This document shows positions 45,706 to 53,825 of a stretch of 64,000 bases of DNA, piece after piece. The notes beneath the pieces are model-generated. The model saw nothing but the letters and a program-made list of their open reading frames with translations. It had not been told where the DNA came from and searched no databases. The stretch's first letter is position 1, and every line of letters begins with the position of its first letter. The position numbers and the translations under genes are program-made. Location: NCBI GenBank assembly GCA_030427885.1, contig JAUICM010000001.1:310001-374000 (forward strand). The letters are read 5' to 3'. This stretch comes from Rhodothermia bacterium (GTDB lineage Bacteria > Bacteroidota > Rhodothermia > Balneolales > Balneolaceae).

Positions 45706-46460
45706 TATTCTGTTTCTCCCTGCAACACGGAAAGAAGTTGGTTTACTTCTTCAATTCCCTGTTTATATACGGTTAATTGTATTTCAGTCTGATATTTTCT
45801 TGCGAAAATGAGTCCCTCTAGTTTCTTGTCGTTCAGGATCTCATTGTATCTGAGAGGCAGTTCTTCGCGTTTATCATTCTTATAGATCTCCATGGTAGGG
45901 TGGGTGGAGCCTTTCGACCAGATATAATTCAGTTTGTCAAAGAAATAGGCTTCGTACTCATTTTTAATGAAGGTATTGGAGATCGCATCCCGTTCCTGAA
46001 TGCGCTCTACTGTATTATAGTACTGATTGATCATATGCTGAACAGAGTCGGCCAGCACTCCGAATTCACCGGTATTGATAAGGACTTCGATGCCATTCTT
46101 ATTTGGCTGGAAATTATACTCAAAGATCACCTGTATGATGTCATAGTATATATCCGGGTCGGCCGGCTTGAGCAACATGAACCGGTCCATCATGTCAGTG
46201 GCACTTGTCTGGGTCAGCCCTAAACTATTGGTGATACTTGTAAGTTTCTCATGATCTTCATTCAGATTAGTTATCAGGATCTGAACATGTTTTTCAGCAG
46301 ATCGCTTAAGGGAACGCTCTTCATTCCAGTTGTTCACCTGAAGCGCGATCAAAATTCCAATGACCACCAAAAGTATTTCCCCGGTGGCATAGAGGAGGTA
46401 GGAGCGGACTTTAGACTTTTCCATTAGATTGTGTCGTATTTTGCTGAATATTCGTAGCAC
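45705..46460 (-). CDS. DUF6090 array gene 8
   Basis: A 251-residue member of the second N-terminal type, FSKIRHNLMEKSKVRSYLLYATGEILLVVIG, shared with genes 6 and 7. Motif two reads IEVLINTGEFGVLADSVQHMINQYY. The Glu/Arg-rich start of the outer part (NEERSLKRSAEKHVQIL) is a probable coiled coil. It overlaps genes 7 and 9 by 1 bp each. Confidence 0.83.
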   Translation of the reverse strand: MLRIFSKIRHNLMEKSKVRSYLLYATGEILLVVIGILIALQVNNWNEERSLKRSAEKHVQILITNLNEDHEKLTSITNSLGLTQTSATDMMDRFMLLKPADPDIYYDIIQVIFEYNFQPNKNGIEVLINTGEFGVLADSVQHMINQYYNTVERIQERDAISNTFIKNEYEAYFFDKLNYIWSKGSTHPTMEIYKNDKREELPLRYNEILNDKKLEGLIFARKYQTEIQLTVYKQGIEEVNQLLSVLQGETE

Positions 46461-47215
46461 TAAAAGTGGGTTAACTCAGTTTTGATCTCACTGATAAGAG
46501 CCTCAATTCTGCTTTTATTACTCGTATTAAGTAGTTCCTGAAATAAAGCATTATTAGCCTGTATGGTCAGTAGATGGTATCGGAAGCTGGTATCATTTCT
46601 GAGGACTTCATAATTAAGTGGCTCAGTAATACCCGGATAAAAAGCTCCCCCATTAAAATTGTTTCCCTGATACAAACTCTTGAAATAATACTGGCCTTTA
46701 TCATCAATGATGGAGGAAAGATGTTTTTCCAGTCGTTCCTCAAAAGCCCGGTGGAAATATAATTTCCCCTCAAAAAGATTAATGACCTTATTTTTAATCT
46801 CCATGTTTGAGATAATGTCGATCCCTTCCGACTTCATCGACTCATAGCCACCCTGATCCATTATTAACTTGGGAGAGATCAGGATATAGCTGATATGCAC
46901 CCCAATAGAATCATGATAGGGGAGTCTGCTGTCCATATGCTGAATCAGGATATCGGTTGATTCCATAGACTGATCTAGTGACTCTATATTTCCATTTATA
47001 TCACCCAGGGCTCCCTGCAGATCCATGGAGAGCTGTTCCAGGATCTGTTGTTCAATCACATGTTCTTTTCGCTCCTCATTCCAGTTATTCACCTGAAGCG
47101 CGATCAGAATTCCGATTACCACTAAAAGGATCTCTCCAGCGGCATAGAGGAGGTATGAGCGGACTTTAGATTGCTCCATTAGTTTGTGGCGTATTTGGCG
47201 GAAAAAGCGAATCAT
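46460..47215 (-). CDS. DUF6090 array gene 7
   Basis: A 251-residue member with FFRQIRHKLMEQSKVRSYLLYAAGEILLVVIG. The leading FFRQIR belongs to the first type, while EQSKVRSYLLYA is of the second type, so the N-terminus looks like a mosaic. Motif two is YESMKSEGIDIISNMEIKNKVINLF. The domain has a Gly/Asn/Tyr-rich loop (YQGNNFNGGAFYPG). It overlaps genes 6 and 8 by 4 and 1 bp. Confidence 0.83.
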   Translation of the reverse strand: MIRFFRQIRHKLMEQSKVRSYLLYAAGEILLVVIGILIALQVNNWNEERKEHVIEQQILEQLSMDLQGALGDINGNIESLDQSMESTDILIQHMDSRLPYHDSIGVHISYILISPKLIMDQGGYESMKSEGIDIISNMEIKNKVINLFEGKLYFHRAFEERLEKHLSSIIDDKGQYYFKSLYQGNNFNGGAFYPGITEPLNYEVLRNDTSFRYHLLTIQANNALFQELLNTSNKSRIEALISEIKTELTHF

Positions 47216-47937
47216 GATCTTTTATTGATTTCCTCTTCGATCTGAGTTATAAGTTGTCCCAGCTTTTGTATCGTGTTTTCATATTCTCTTAAGCCACCAC
47301 TTCTAACCTGAATCATTCTGGCCAGCATATTCAAAAACTCAGGATCCTTTTTAATACCCTCATAATCAATAAATGTAGCTGTAGCAGTAGTATCTGAAAA
47401 GCGAACATATTTCAGTACCATAGGAAGTTTAACATCATTGAATTCCCACTCCGATTTATCCACATCGTTGATCAGAAATTCGAATTTATACTCATACATC
47501 ATCGAAATAGATTTTTTCAATTCTTTATTCCGGATCAGATCCAGGCCTTTTGATTTCAATGATTCGTAAGCCGTATAGGTGAAGAAAGGAGAATGCCAGT
47601 TCAGGAGGGTACCAAAAGCAACCGAAAGGGAATCGGTTAAGGGAAGATTCTGATCAATAGTCGCTTGAATCAGTTTATTATTCTTATTTATAAGCAGATT
47701 CATTTGTCTACCTGCCATCAGATCCTGCCGGGAAGCGATCAGGTTTTCCCGGATATCGGCCAGCAACTGAAGTTCAGTTTTTTCCAGTATCCGGTTTTCA
47801 TTCCAGTTATTCACTTGTAATGCCAGCAAGATGCCAACCATGACCAGGGCGATCTCACCTACAGCATAAAGGAGGTAGGACCGGACTTTAGACTGTTCCA
47901 ATAGTTTATGTCGTATTTTGCTGAAAAAACGGAGCAT
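47212..47937 (-). CDS. DUF6090 array gene 6
   Basis: The shortest member (241 residues), with 'FSKIRHKLLEQSKVRSYLLYAVGEIALVMVGILLALQ', the type shared with genes 7 and 8. Motif two is the canonical YESLKSKGLDLIRNKELKKSISMMY (about 124-148). The C-terminal helix is strongly charged (LGQLITQIEEEINKRS). It overlaps genes 5 and 7 by 1 and 4 bp. Confidence 0.83.
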   Translation of the reverse strand: MLRFFSKIRHKLLEQSKVRSYLLYAVGEIALVMVGILLALQVNNWNENRILEKTELQLLADIRENLIASRQDLMAGRQMNLLINKNNKLIQATIDQNLPLTDSLSVAFGTLLNWHSPFFTYTAYESLKSKGLDLIRNKELKKSISMMYEYKFEFLINDVDKSEWEFNDVKLPMVLKYVRFSDTTATATFIDYEGIKKDPEFLNMLARMIQVRSGGLREYENTIQKLGQLITQIEEEINKRS

Positions 47938-48716
47938 TATTCAGCCTTTATTTCAGTATTGATTCGTTCGATCATTTGAAGAATATTTTTTTTGGTTTCA
48001 TCCAAATCTGCAACAACCACTTGCTGAACAGCAAGAATTCGTCCCAAAATCATAGAAAATGTTCCTTCTCTTCGAATACGCTCCCAGTCAGGATTAAGGT
48101 CTTCATAGGGATCTTGTTTCCAGTCTCCCTGTTGGGTTAGTGACTTTACTTTTTCTATCAAAATATCATTTGGTATGTAGTCGAAACGTTTGTCTTGAAA
48201 AGTCACTCCGTAACGATCCCGTTGTTCAAATTCACCTTGTTCACGAACAGAGGTTTCATAATAATTGAACATTAATGTTTTTAATGAATCGTCTTCTATT
48301 CGATTAGCCAATCCTGTGGAAACTAGTTCCCGATACCCCAGCTGATTTGGGAAAAACTCACTAATATCGTTAGTATCCATAAAACCTCTCCGAAGTCTGT
48401 TCAGATCAAACGCTGATGCATCTTTTTTTGAGTTGAAATAACTCAGGAGATACATTCCGTTACTATTTTTTTCCCTTAGATCTGTTTGAACCAGTTGTAT
48501 TTGTTCAAGATCCTTAAGCAGTTCACTTTTAACATTAAGCAAGACACTGTTTTTCTGACTTATTATTTTCCGTTCCTCATTCCAATTATTAACCTGCAGG
48601 GCAATGAGAATACCAATCACAACTAACAGGATCTCCCCAAGAGCATAAAGGAGGTACCTTCGCACATTATCTTGAAGGATGAGTTTTTGGCGGATATGTC
48701 GGAGAAAGTGGAGCAT
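47937..48716 (-). CDS. DUF6090 array gene 5
   Basis: A 259-residue member with 'LRHIRQKLILQDNVRRYLLYALGEILLVVIG', nearly the same as gene 4 in both protein and DNA over the first 115 bases. Motif two is YRELVSTGLANRIEDDSLKTLMFNYY. The outer domain has a Glu/Arg/Phe-rich middle (REQGEFEQRDRYGVTF). It overlaps genes 4 and 6 by 1 bp each. Confidence 0.83.
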   Translation of the reverse strand: MLHFLRHIRQKLILQDNVRRYLLYALGEILLVVIGILIALQVNNWNEERKIISQKNSVLLNVKSELLKDLEQIQLVQTDLREKNSNGMYLLSYFNSKKDASAFDLNRLRRGFMDTNDISEFFPNQLGYRELVSTGLANRIEDDSLKTLMFNYYETSVREQGEFEQRDRYGVTFQDKRFDYIPNDILIEKVKSLTQQGDWKQDPYEDLNPDWERIRREGTFSMILGRILAVQQVVVADLDETKKNILQMIERINTEIKAE

Positions 48717-49546
48717 TAATCCTCCTGATCAGTTGCTAAAGGATCATACCCAAGTTCCTTATTGATTAATTGTATGGCCTGTTCAGTAACACCAATCAGG
48801 TTGTCATAGCGACTTAGTTTATACCTTCTGAACTGGATGCTTTCTTTCAGCATGATTATAAATTGCTCATCGTTGGTCAAGGCTTCATAATCAAGGGGAA
48901 CATATCCGAGGGTTACGGTTTCTACGCCATATTCACTTTCTACCCTTCTTGGATAACTAAGAGTGTCCTGAGGAAAGTTAATCTCATACCTGAGGTTCAG
49001 ATCGGTATTGTACTTAAAGTGTGTAAAGTAATATTCCGAAAAATATTCATCCAGATCGGGAGTAAAGTGGCTTTCCTTGGATATCCTGGGCATGATAGAT
49101 TCATAGATGGCAAGAAGCAGATCTTCCAGTTCAGGGTTGTGTATCGAACTCACACCTAACTCTTTCAGTTTATCATATCCTGTGGTAACCGGAAAAATAT
49201 ATTCATCTGTTTTCAGGCACCAAAAATCAAAAGCCATCTCTGGCTGGTAAGGCTCGTTATTAAGCAATGCCTCCGTGATCTTCAGATTGCTTTGATATCC
49301 CATTCTGTGAATTACAACATCGCCACTCATATCAGCTAAATTACGATGGAGATCTTTGGCTATCTGAACGAGAATAGTTTTAACCGTTCGTTCTTTCTTC
49401 TGATTCTCATTCCAGTTATTCACCTGCAAAGCCAACAGGATACCGATCATTACTAACAGGATCTCCCCGATAGCATAGAGGAGGTACCTTCGAACATTGT
49501 CCTGAAGGATGATTTTCTGACGGATATGTCGGAGGTAGTGAAGCAT
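48716..49546 (-). CDS. DUF6090 array gene 4
   Basis: A 276-residue member with 'LRHIRQKIILQDNVRRYLLYAIGEILLVMIGILLALQ'. Motif two is YDKLKELGVSSIHNPELEDLLLAIYE. An insert of about 25 residues rich in Tyr and Phe (DEYFSEYYFTHFKYNTDLNLRY, in two halves) makes it the second-longest array member. The C-terminus ends in an unstructured DPLATDQED. It overlaps gene 5 by 1 bp. Confidence 0.83.
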   Translation of the reverse strand: MLHYLRHIRQKIILQDNVRRYLLYAIGEILLVMIGILLALQVNNWNENQKKERTVKTILVQIAKDLHRNLADMSGDVVIHRMGYQSNLKITEALLNNEPYQPEMAFDFWCLKTDEYIFPVTTGYDKLKELGVSSIHNPELEDLLLAIYESIMPRISKESHFTPDLDEYFSEYYFTHFKYNTDLNLRYEINFPQDTLSYPRRVESEYGVETVTLGYVPLDYEALTNDEQFIIMLKESIQFRRYKLSRYDNLIGVTEQAIQLINKELGYDPLATDQED

Positions 49547-49547
49547 A

Positions 49548-50276
49548 TTAACTACTCTTAGTGCGTTCGTTAATCAGGTTTATAAGATTTGAAGCCTGAT
49601 TTTGATACTCTTTTAAATGTGGGACGTAGATCCCGTAGAACATCTTATAGAAATAGGCTACCCTGTTTTTATAATCCGGATCATTCAACATATAATTAAT
49701 ATGATCGGTATCCGATGTTGACATAAGCCACGCTGAGAACCAGGGATAATTATCAATCCAATACTTTTGGTTATTTTCATATGCTATACCTATAACACTA
49801 ATGTCAACCTCTATTTCGGTGATGTAATACCGATAGAAATCATTGATGGCAATAAAAAGACTGTCATCTTTCATCCGGGAAAAATTATCAAATTGGCTTA
49901 GTAAGGTGTACCCCCTTTGCTCTAGGGAAATATCCGGGTACCCATTCATAATATCCCTGCACTCCATACATTCTATATATATCTCCATTGTCATTTCATC
50001 ATGTAATACCATTTTGAAATAGTTCTCAACGGGCATCATAGTATTGAGTAAGCCATCGATGATTATAATATCACTCTTCAGGTTTTCCCCGATCATAGCA
50101 TATACTGAGACTAATTCTTCTTGCTCTTTATTCTGTTCATTCCAGTTATTCACCTGAAGTGCGATCAGGATCCCGATCACTACCAACAGGATCTCCCCAA
50201 TTGCATAGAGAAAGTACCTTTTCACATTATCCTGGAGGATGAGTTTCTGGCGGATATGTCGGAGGTAGTGGAGCAC
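49548..50276 (-). CDS. DUF6090 array gene 3
   Basis: A 242-residue member with 'LRHIRQKLILQDNVKRYFLYAIGEILLVVIG' (Phe replaces Leu in YLLYA). Its outer domain carries two close cysteines (CMEC, about residues 103-106), unique in the array and possibly redox- or metal-linked. Motif two is degenerate: YTLLSQFDNFSRMKDDSLFIAINDFY. It begins 2 bp after the stop of gene 2 (m-type fusion) and ends 1 bp before gene 4. Confidence 0.83.
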   Translation of the reverse strand: MLHYLRHIRQKLILQDNVKRYFLYAIGEILLVVIGILIALQVNNWNEQNKEQEELVSVYAMIGENLKSDIIIIDGLLNTMMPVENYFKMVLHDEMTMEIYIECMECRDIMNGYPDISLEQRGYTLLSQFDNFSRMKDDSLFIAINDFYRYYITEIEVDISVIGIAYENNQKYWIDNYPWFSAWLMSTSDTDHINYMLNDPDYKNRVAYFYKMFYGIYVPHLKEYQNQASNLINLINERTKSS

Positions 50277-50278
50277 TG

Positions 50279-51559
50279 TTACTCCTCCCGGATATAGCGG
50301 ATATTTTTGATATCCATTGTGATTGGTTCACCGGATAAAGCAACAAAGATGGCAACCGCATTCAGGGTTTTCAGATCTGCTGTTGTAAAATCTTCAAGCG
50401 CAAAACGGTAGGTATTCCATTCCTGGCTAAGAATAATGGGAGCTCTTGTTTCCATTCCATCGTCAGGATCGAGTCGGTCTTTGATAGAGAATAGTATTTC
50501 CTGATCTGACTGATCTCCTCTTAATTCCATTTCTACCGCTGTAAATTTTGAGAAATCTTTGCTGGGTCGGGTATCACCGATACCCATTGTATCAACAACA
50601 AAGATAGCCGCACCCCATTCGATATCTTCTTCAAATTTAATAGTGAGGTACGCTGAATTGATCTGTTCCAATATTCCACCTTCTCCTAAGTTGGATTCGG
50701 TAATGAGAAGCAGGGAAGTGGGGTAGGAGCCATTCACCACTACATCCTCAATCCCGTCATTGCTCAAATCCATATCCAGAAAGGAGACCAATCGCATATT
50801 TTCTTCGGTAGTGAATAGCTCTTCCTGTTCCAGCATGAAAATGATAATGGAACCTATGCGATCGATGGTGGTAAAATATTCATCGAAATTATTGTAATAC
50901 CCGTTGGAAAAAACTGACTGAATGATACTGGAGTTAATCATTTTAAGAAATTCATCCTGATAACCGTAAAAGGCAATGGTATCATTCTGAAGGTAGAAAT
51001 CGGAAAAGTTAAAGCCCCATTCCATTTTGTTGTATTCTTTGACAGCATCGTCCCGTATATCCCGGTCCCTCCTTAATTCTTCCTCTATAATAGTAGCTCT
51101 GTCATAATACACATTAAGAAGTTCTTCCATATGAGTGCCCTGAATATTTGCGATGGCTCCAGTGCTCTTAAGTGCTTCAAAGCCCGACTTATTGGCACTA
51201 AATACACCAATGCCAGTGATAGTATTGTAATGAGCACCTAATGCATCCCGTTCACGAATATTTATTCGTTCTTTTTGTGAAATACTCACTATTCGGCGGG
51301 TTCCACTTTCAATCTGATCGTACACATAATTCAGTTCGCGGGCTTCTTTCAGGTCCGCTTCAATGTTCGAGTGTATATTCTGCAGGTATCCCCATAGCAA
51401 CTTGTTTTCCTGTTGCTGCTGGTTCCAGTTGTTTACCTGAAGCGCAATCAGGATCCCGATCACAACTAACAGTATCTCCCCAACAGCATAGAGGAGGTAT
51501 TTCCGGACGTTTTCCTGGAGGATGAGTTTCTGGCGTATATGTCGGAGGAAGTGGAGCAT
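50279..51559 (-). CDS. DUF6090 array gene 2, fused to a C-terminal jelly-roll-like domain
   Basis: At 426 residues this member is about 175 longer than its neighbours. Residues 1-250 are the usual unit: 'LRHIRQKLILQENVRKYLLYAVGEILLVVIG', motif two FEALKSTGAIANIQGTHMEELLNVYY. Residues about 255-426 form an all-beta domain: SAYLTIKFEE, WGAAIFVVDT, FTAVEMELRG, QEILFSIKDRLDPDDG, EWNTYRFALEDFTT, LNAVAIFVALSGEPITMDI. Strand order and the closing DIKNIRYI resemble galactose-binding/CBM11-like jelly rolls, which suggests glycan binding outside the cell membrane. The family of this domain is inferred, not certain. Confidence 0.78.
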   Translation of the reverse strand: MLHFLRHIRQKLILQENVRKYLLYAVGEILLVVIGILIALQVNNWNQQQQENKLLWGYLQNIHSNIEADLKEARELNYVYDQIESGTRRIVSISQKERINIRERDALGAHYNTITGIGVFSANKSGFEALKSTGAIANIQGTHMEELLNVYYDRATIIEEELRRDRDIRDDAVKEYNKMEWGFNFSDFYLQNDTIAFYGYQDEFLKMINSSIIQSVFSNGYYNNFDEYFTTIDRIGSIIIFMLEQEELFTTEENMRLVSFLDMDLSNDGIEDVVVNGSYPTSLLLITESNLGEGGILEQINSAYLTIKFEEDIEWGAAIFVVDTMGIGDTRPSKDFSKFTAVEMELRGDQSDQEILFSIKDRLDPDDGMETRAPIILSQEWNTYRFALEDFTTADLKTLNAVAIFVALSGEPITMDIKNIRYIREE

Positions 51560-51562
51560 GAT

Positions 51563-52306
51563 CTATTTCGCCCGTGTTAATTCCAGAATTCTCATACTCA
51601 GGGTATCGGCTCTGTTTATACCATTCAGTGAAGTTTGGTTGAAAAAGAGGGTGTTATCCATGTAATTCTCAAATTTCAGATCTTGAAACATAGAATAGGG
51701 ATCATAATTCAGATTACTTTCCCCGGTCCATACATACCCACCATAGGTATCCATTTTTTTGAAAGACATATGTTCAGACATATAAGGAAGTAATACTTCA
51801 TTGGTCCAGGTATCCGTCTTTTCTTCCCTCATTTTTACATAATTCATGATGGTTTCCCACTCATAGATCTTATTAATCAACTCCTGATCCTGAATGAGAT
51901 TCAGTTTCCCTGATTGGGTAATATTATTTACCGAAGCATTTGAAATGGTGAAATCAGTGGGAGGGAGTAATCGGAAAAACAAGGAATCGATGTTCACATT
52001 CATCATTTCAGCTCTGCTTTTTCCGATGAGGTTCATTAATTGCATGCCACTTTCGATCACTCCATTCAGATTTTTTTGGGACTGACCGATCAGAGCTCTG
52101 TTTTGCTGGAATTCATTGTGAAGGCTTGATAAGAGCTCACCAGCTTCTTTTTCAGACCTGCGTTCTTCATTCCAGTTATTCACCTGAAGGGCTATAAGGA
52201 TTCCTATGACAACCAGAAGTATCTCACCAACAGCATAGAGGAGATAGGCACGGACTTTTCCTTGCAAAAGTAGTTTTTCCCTGATCACCCGAAAAAAGCG
52301 CAGCAT
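51563..52306 (-). CDS. DUF6090 array gene 1 (promoter-proximal)
   Basis: A 247-residue member with 'FFRVIREKLLLQGKVRAYLLYAVGEILLVVIG', the type with KVR(S/A)YLLYA seen also in genes 6-8. Motif two is VNNITQSGKLNLIQDQELINKIYEWE. It is the first gene of the run: the 141 bp upstream hold no gene and two copies of AGACTTATTG. It ends 3 bp before the fusion gene. Expression of the whole unit should depend on the promoter here. Confidence 0.84.
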   Translation of the reverse strand: MLRFFRVIREKLLLQGKVRAYLLYAVGEILLVVIGILIALQVNNWNEERRSEKEAGELLSSLHNEFQQNRALIGQSQKNLNGVIESGMQLMNLIGKSRAEMMNVNIDSLFFRLLPPTDFTISNASVNNITQSGKLNLIQDQELINKIYEWETIMNYVKMREEKTDTWTNEVLLPYMSEHMSFKKMDTYGGYVWTGESNLNYDPYSMFQDLKFENYMDNTLFFNQTSLNGINRADTLSMRILELTRAK

Positions 52307-52351
52307 AGAGACCCAAGTTAATTATTGCATGCTCATGTACCCAAATCATGC

Positions 52352-52416
52352 AGACTTATTGTAATGCCTTTAGCTCAATAAGACAAGTAGCTTAGTTAAA
52401 TGCTTGAGACTTATTG
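52352..52416. promoter_or_regulatory. Direct-repeat region upstream of the DUF6090 array
   Basis: The ten bases AGACTTATTG occur at 52352-52361 and again at 52407-52416, 55 bp apart, in the 141-bp gap before the array. Two spaced identical sites in a promoter region suggest a regulator that binds in pairs. I could not assign a -33/-7 promoter with confidence. Confidence 0.35.
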
Positions 52417-52447
52417 GCTCGATAATAAAAGTTTAAAAATAACTAGT

Positions 52448-52999
52448 TCAGTTCATTTTATTCAGTTTCGCTTCATATTCAGCTTCTAGTGGCATGTGGT
52501 ATTTCCAGAATCCTGAGGGTGCTATTCCGGAGAGTGTGTCTCGTAAAATATTGAGATGAGTATGCCAGCCCGCACTCACGCCCACTTTGAAGTTCATACT
52601 ATCCGGAATTCTCTTGTGAGTGAGTACAAGCCTCACGGTTTTATGATCTATTTCAGTGAGTTCAAAGACCACTTCAGAAACCCCGTCATCGCCTTCATCC
52701 CATGTATAGGCGAGGAGGGAATAGGGATCCCAGGCAGTGACTTTCCCATAGCTGGTGCTTTCTTCTTTCATATTCTTGTACTTCTCCGGAAGGGGTTCAT
52801 ACTCATCCATGAAATGTTTGTGATTGAAATGATGGGTGACTTTTCCACCAACTTTAGCTTCCACGTCGCCATGGGCCAGCCACTTTCCCTTTTTATCGGA
52901 TTCGGTCAGGAACCCCCATATCAATTCAGGAGTACCGGGCAGGATGCGTTCAAGTTGAAGGGTTTCCTCGTTTAAGAATGTTCCGTAATCACTGTTCAT
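52448..52999 (-). CDS. SRPBCC/AHSA1-domain protein
   Basis: The 183-residue protein has the AHSA1 pattern: LERILPGTPELIWGFLTESDKKGKWL at the N-terminus, then GKVTHHF, LLAYTWDEGD and VRLVLTHKRI, ending in a C-terminal helix that closes the Bet v 1-like cavity. Such proteins bind hydrophobic ligands or chaperones. It is the last gene of an ArsR-controlled unit of four, 8 bp after a second AHSA1 gene. Confidence 0.85.
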   Translation of the reverse strand: MNSDYGTFLNEETLQLERILPGTPELIWGFLTESDKKGKWLAHGDVEAKVGGKVTHHFNHKHFMDEYEPLPEKYKNMKEESTSYGKVTAWDPYSLLAYTWDEGDDGVSEVVFELTEIDHKTVRLVLTHKRIPDSMNFKVGVSAGWHTHLNILRDTLSGIAPSGFWKYHMPLEAEYEAKLNKMN

Positions 53000-53007
53000 T
53001 GGTTTCC

Positions 53008-53475
53008 TTATTTAGTTAAAGAAGTAAGGTATTGTTCAAGCCTTCCAATAGTTTGTTTCTGTCCTTCCAGTGCTCCGAATTCCTCGATAACGTAATCAAG
53101 ATCTTCTTTGGTTTTGAATGACATATCCATGACCATCTTCGTTTTTCCATCCATTTCAGAAAAACTAACGATCACATAGAATGCATCATCGGAATTCTCA
53201 TCGCTCATTTGCAGGTATTCCAAAAGGTGAGGGCGGTCGATCTTCTGGAATCGGATCAAATTGGGGTAATCAATACCATCAGGGCCATGCATCATGAATT
53301 TCCACTCGCCACCTTCTTTCAGTTCAAATTTATCGGTGGTTATAGTGAATCCATCCGGACCAAACCAATGTGCCAGGTGGTCGGGATCTGTCCAGGTTTC
53401 GAATACGAGTTCAATTGGAGCATCGAATATACGGGTGGTAATAAGCTGTTGGTCCTTTCGTACAGTTTCGTTCAT
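53008..53475 (-). CDS. SRPBCC/AHSA1-domain protein
   Basis: The 155-residue protein has the typical RIFDAPIELVFETWTDPDHLAHWFGP opening (in two halves either side of VFE), GGEWKFMMHGPDG and the closing helix EFGALEGQKQTIGRLEQYLTSL. ArsR-AHSA1 gene pairs are widespread; the ligand is unknown. The start overlaps the stop of the ArsR gene by 4 bp. Confidence 0.88.
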   Translation of the reverse strand: MNETVRKDQQLITTRIFDAPIELVFETWTDPDHLAHWFGPDGFTITTDKFELKEGGEWKFMMHGPDGIDYPNLIRFQKIDRPHLLEYLQMSDENSDDAFYVIVSFSEMDGKTKMVMDMSFKTKEDLDYVIEEFGALEGQKQTIGRLEQYLTSLTK

Positions 53476-53798
53476 TTCTGATCCTTATTCTGAATTTTGT
53501 TGAGATAGGCTTCCAGTTTATCCAGACGCTGATTCCAGAGTTTGCGGTTCTTTTCAATCCAGTCAGATACAGGCTTGAGCTGATCTGGTTTGAGTTCACA
53601 AATCCGTTCACGGCCTTCCTGTTGAATATCTATCAGATTGCATTCTTCCAGCACTTTGATATGCTTCGAAATAGCAGGTCTGCTGATATCGAATTGCTCT
53701 GCAATGGCATTCAGGTTCATGGGTTCGCCTGAAGCAAGCAGTGTGATTATTTCTCGTCGGGTGGGATCAGCGATCCCCTGAAATACATCTCTTCTCAT
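53472..53798 (-). CDS. ArsR-family transcriptional regulator
   Basis: The 108-residue protein has the winged helix-turn-helix of ArsR regulators: FQGIADPTRREIITLL, NAIAEQFDISRPAISKHIKVLEECNLI and a wing with GRERICEL. It lacks the CxC metal site (ELxVCDL) of metal-sensing members, so another signal is likely. It probably represses its own operon through the two palindromes upstream of the DHFR-like gene. Confidence 0.9.
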   Translation of the reverse strand: MRRDVFQGIADPTRREIITLLASGEPMNLNAIAEQFDISRPAISKHIKVLEECNLIDIQQEGRERICELKPDQLKPVSDWIEKNRKLWNQRLDKLEAYLNKIQNKDQK

Positions 53799-53825
53799 AA
53801 TTTATTACTCCATTCCAGCTGAATG

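Noticed and set aside
41111-52306. CRISPR array or phage cluster suggested by repeated blocks
   Set aside because: The repeats are 150-bp coding segments at gene starts, 700-1300 bp apart, each followed by an open frame; no short spacers, integrase or phage gene.
41111-52306. Polymorphic toxin-immunity array
   Set aside because: All members share an inner-membrane anchor and none has a recognisable toxin domain, secretion leader or paired immunity gene.
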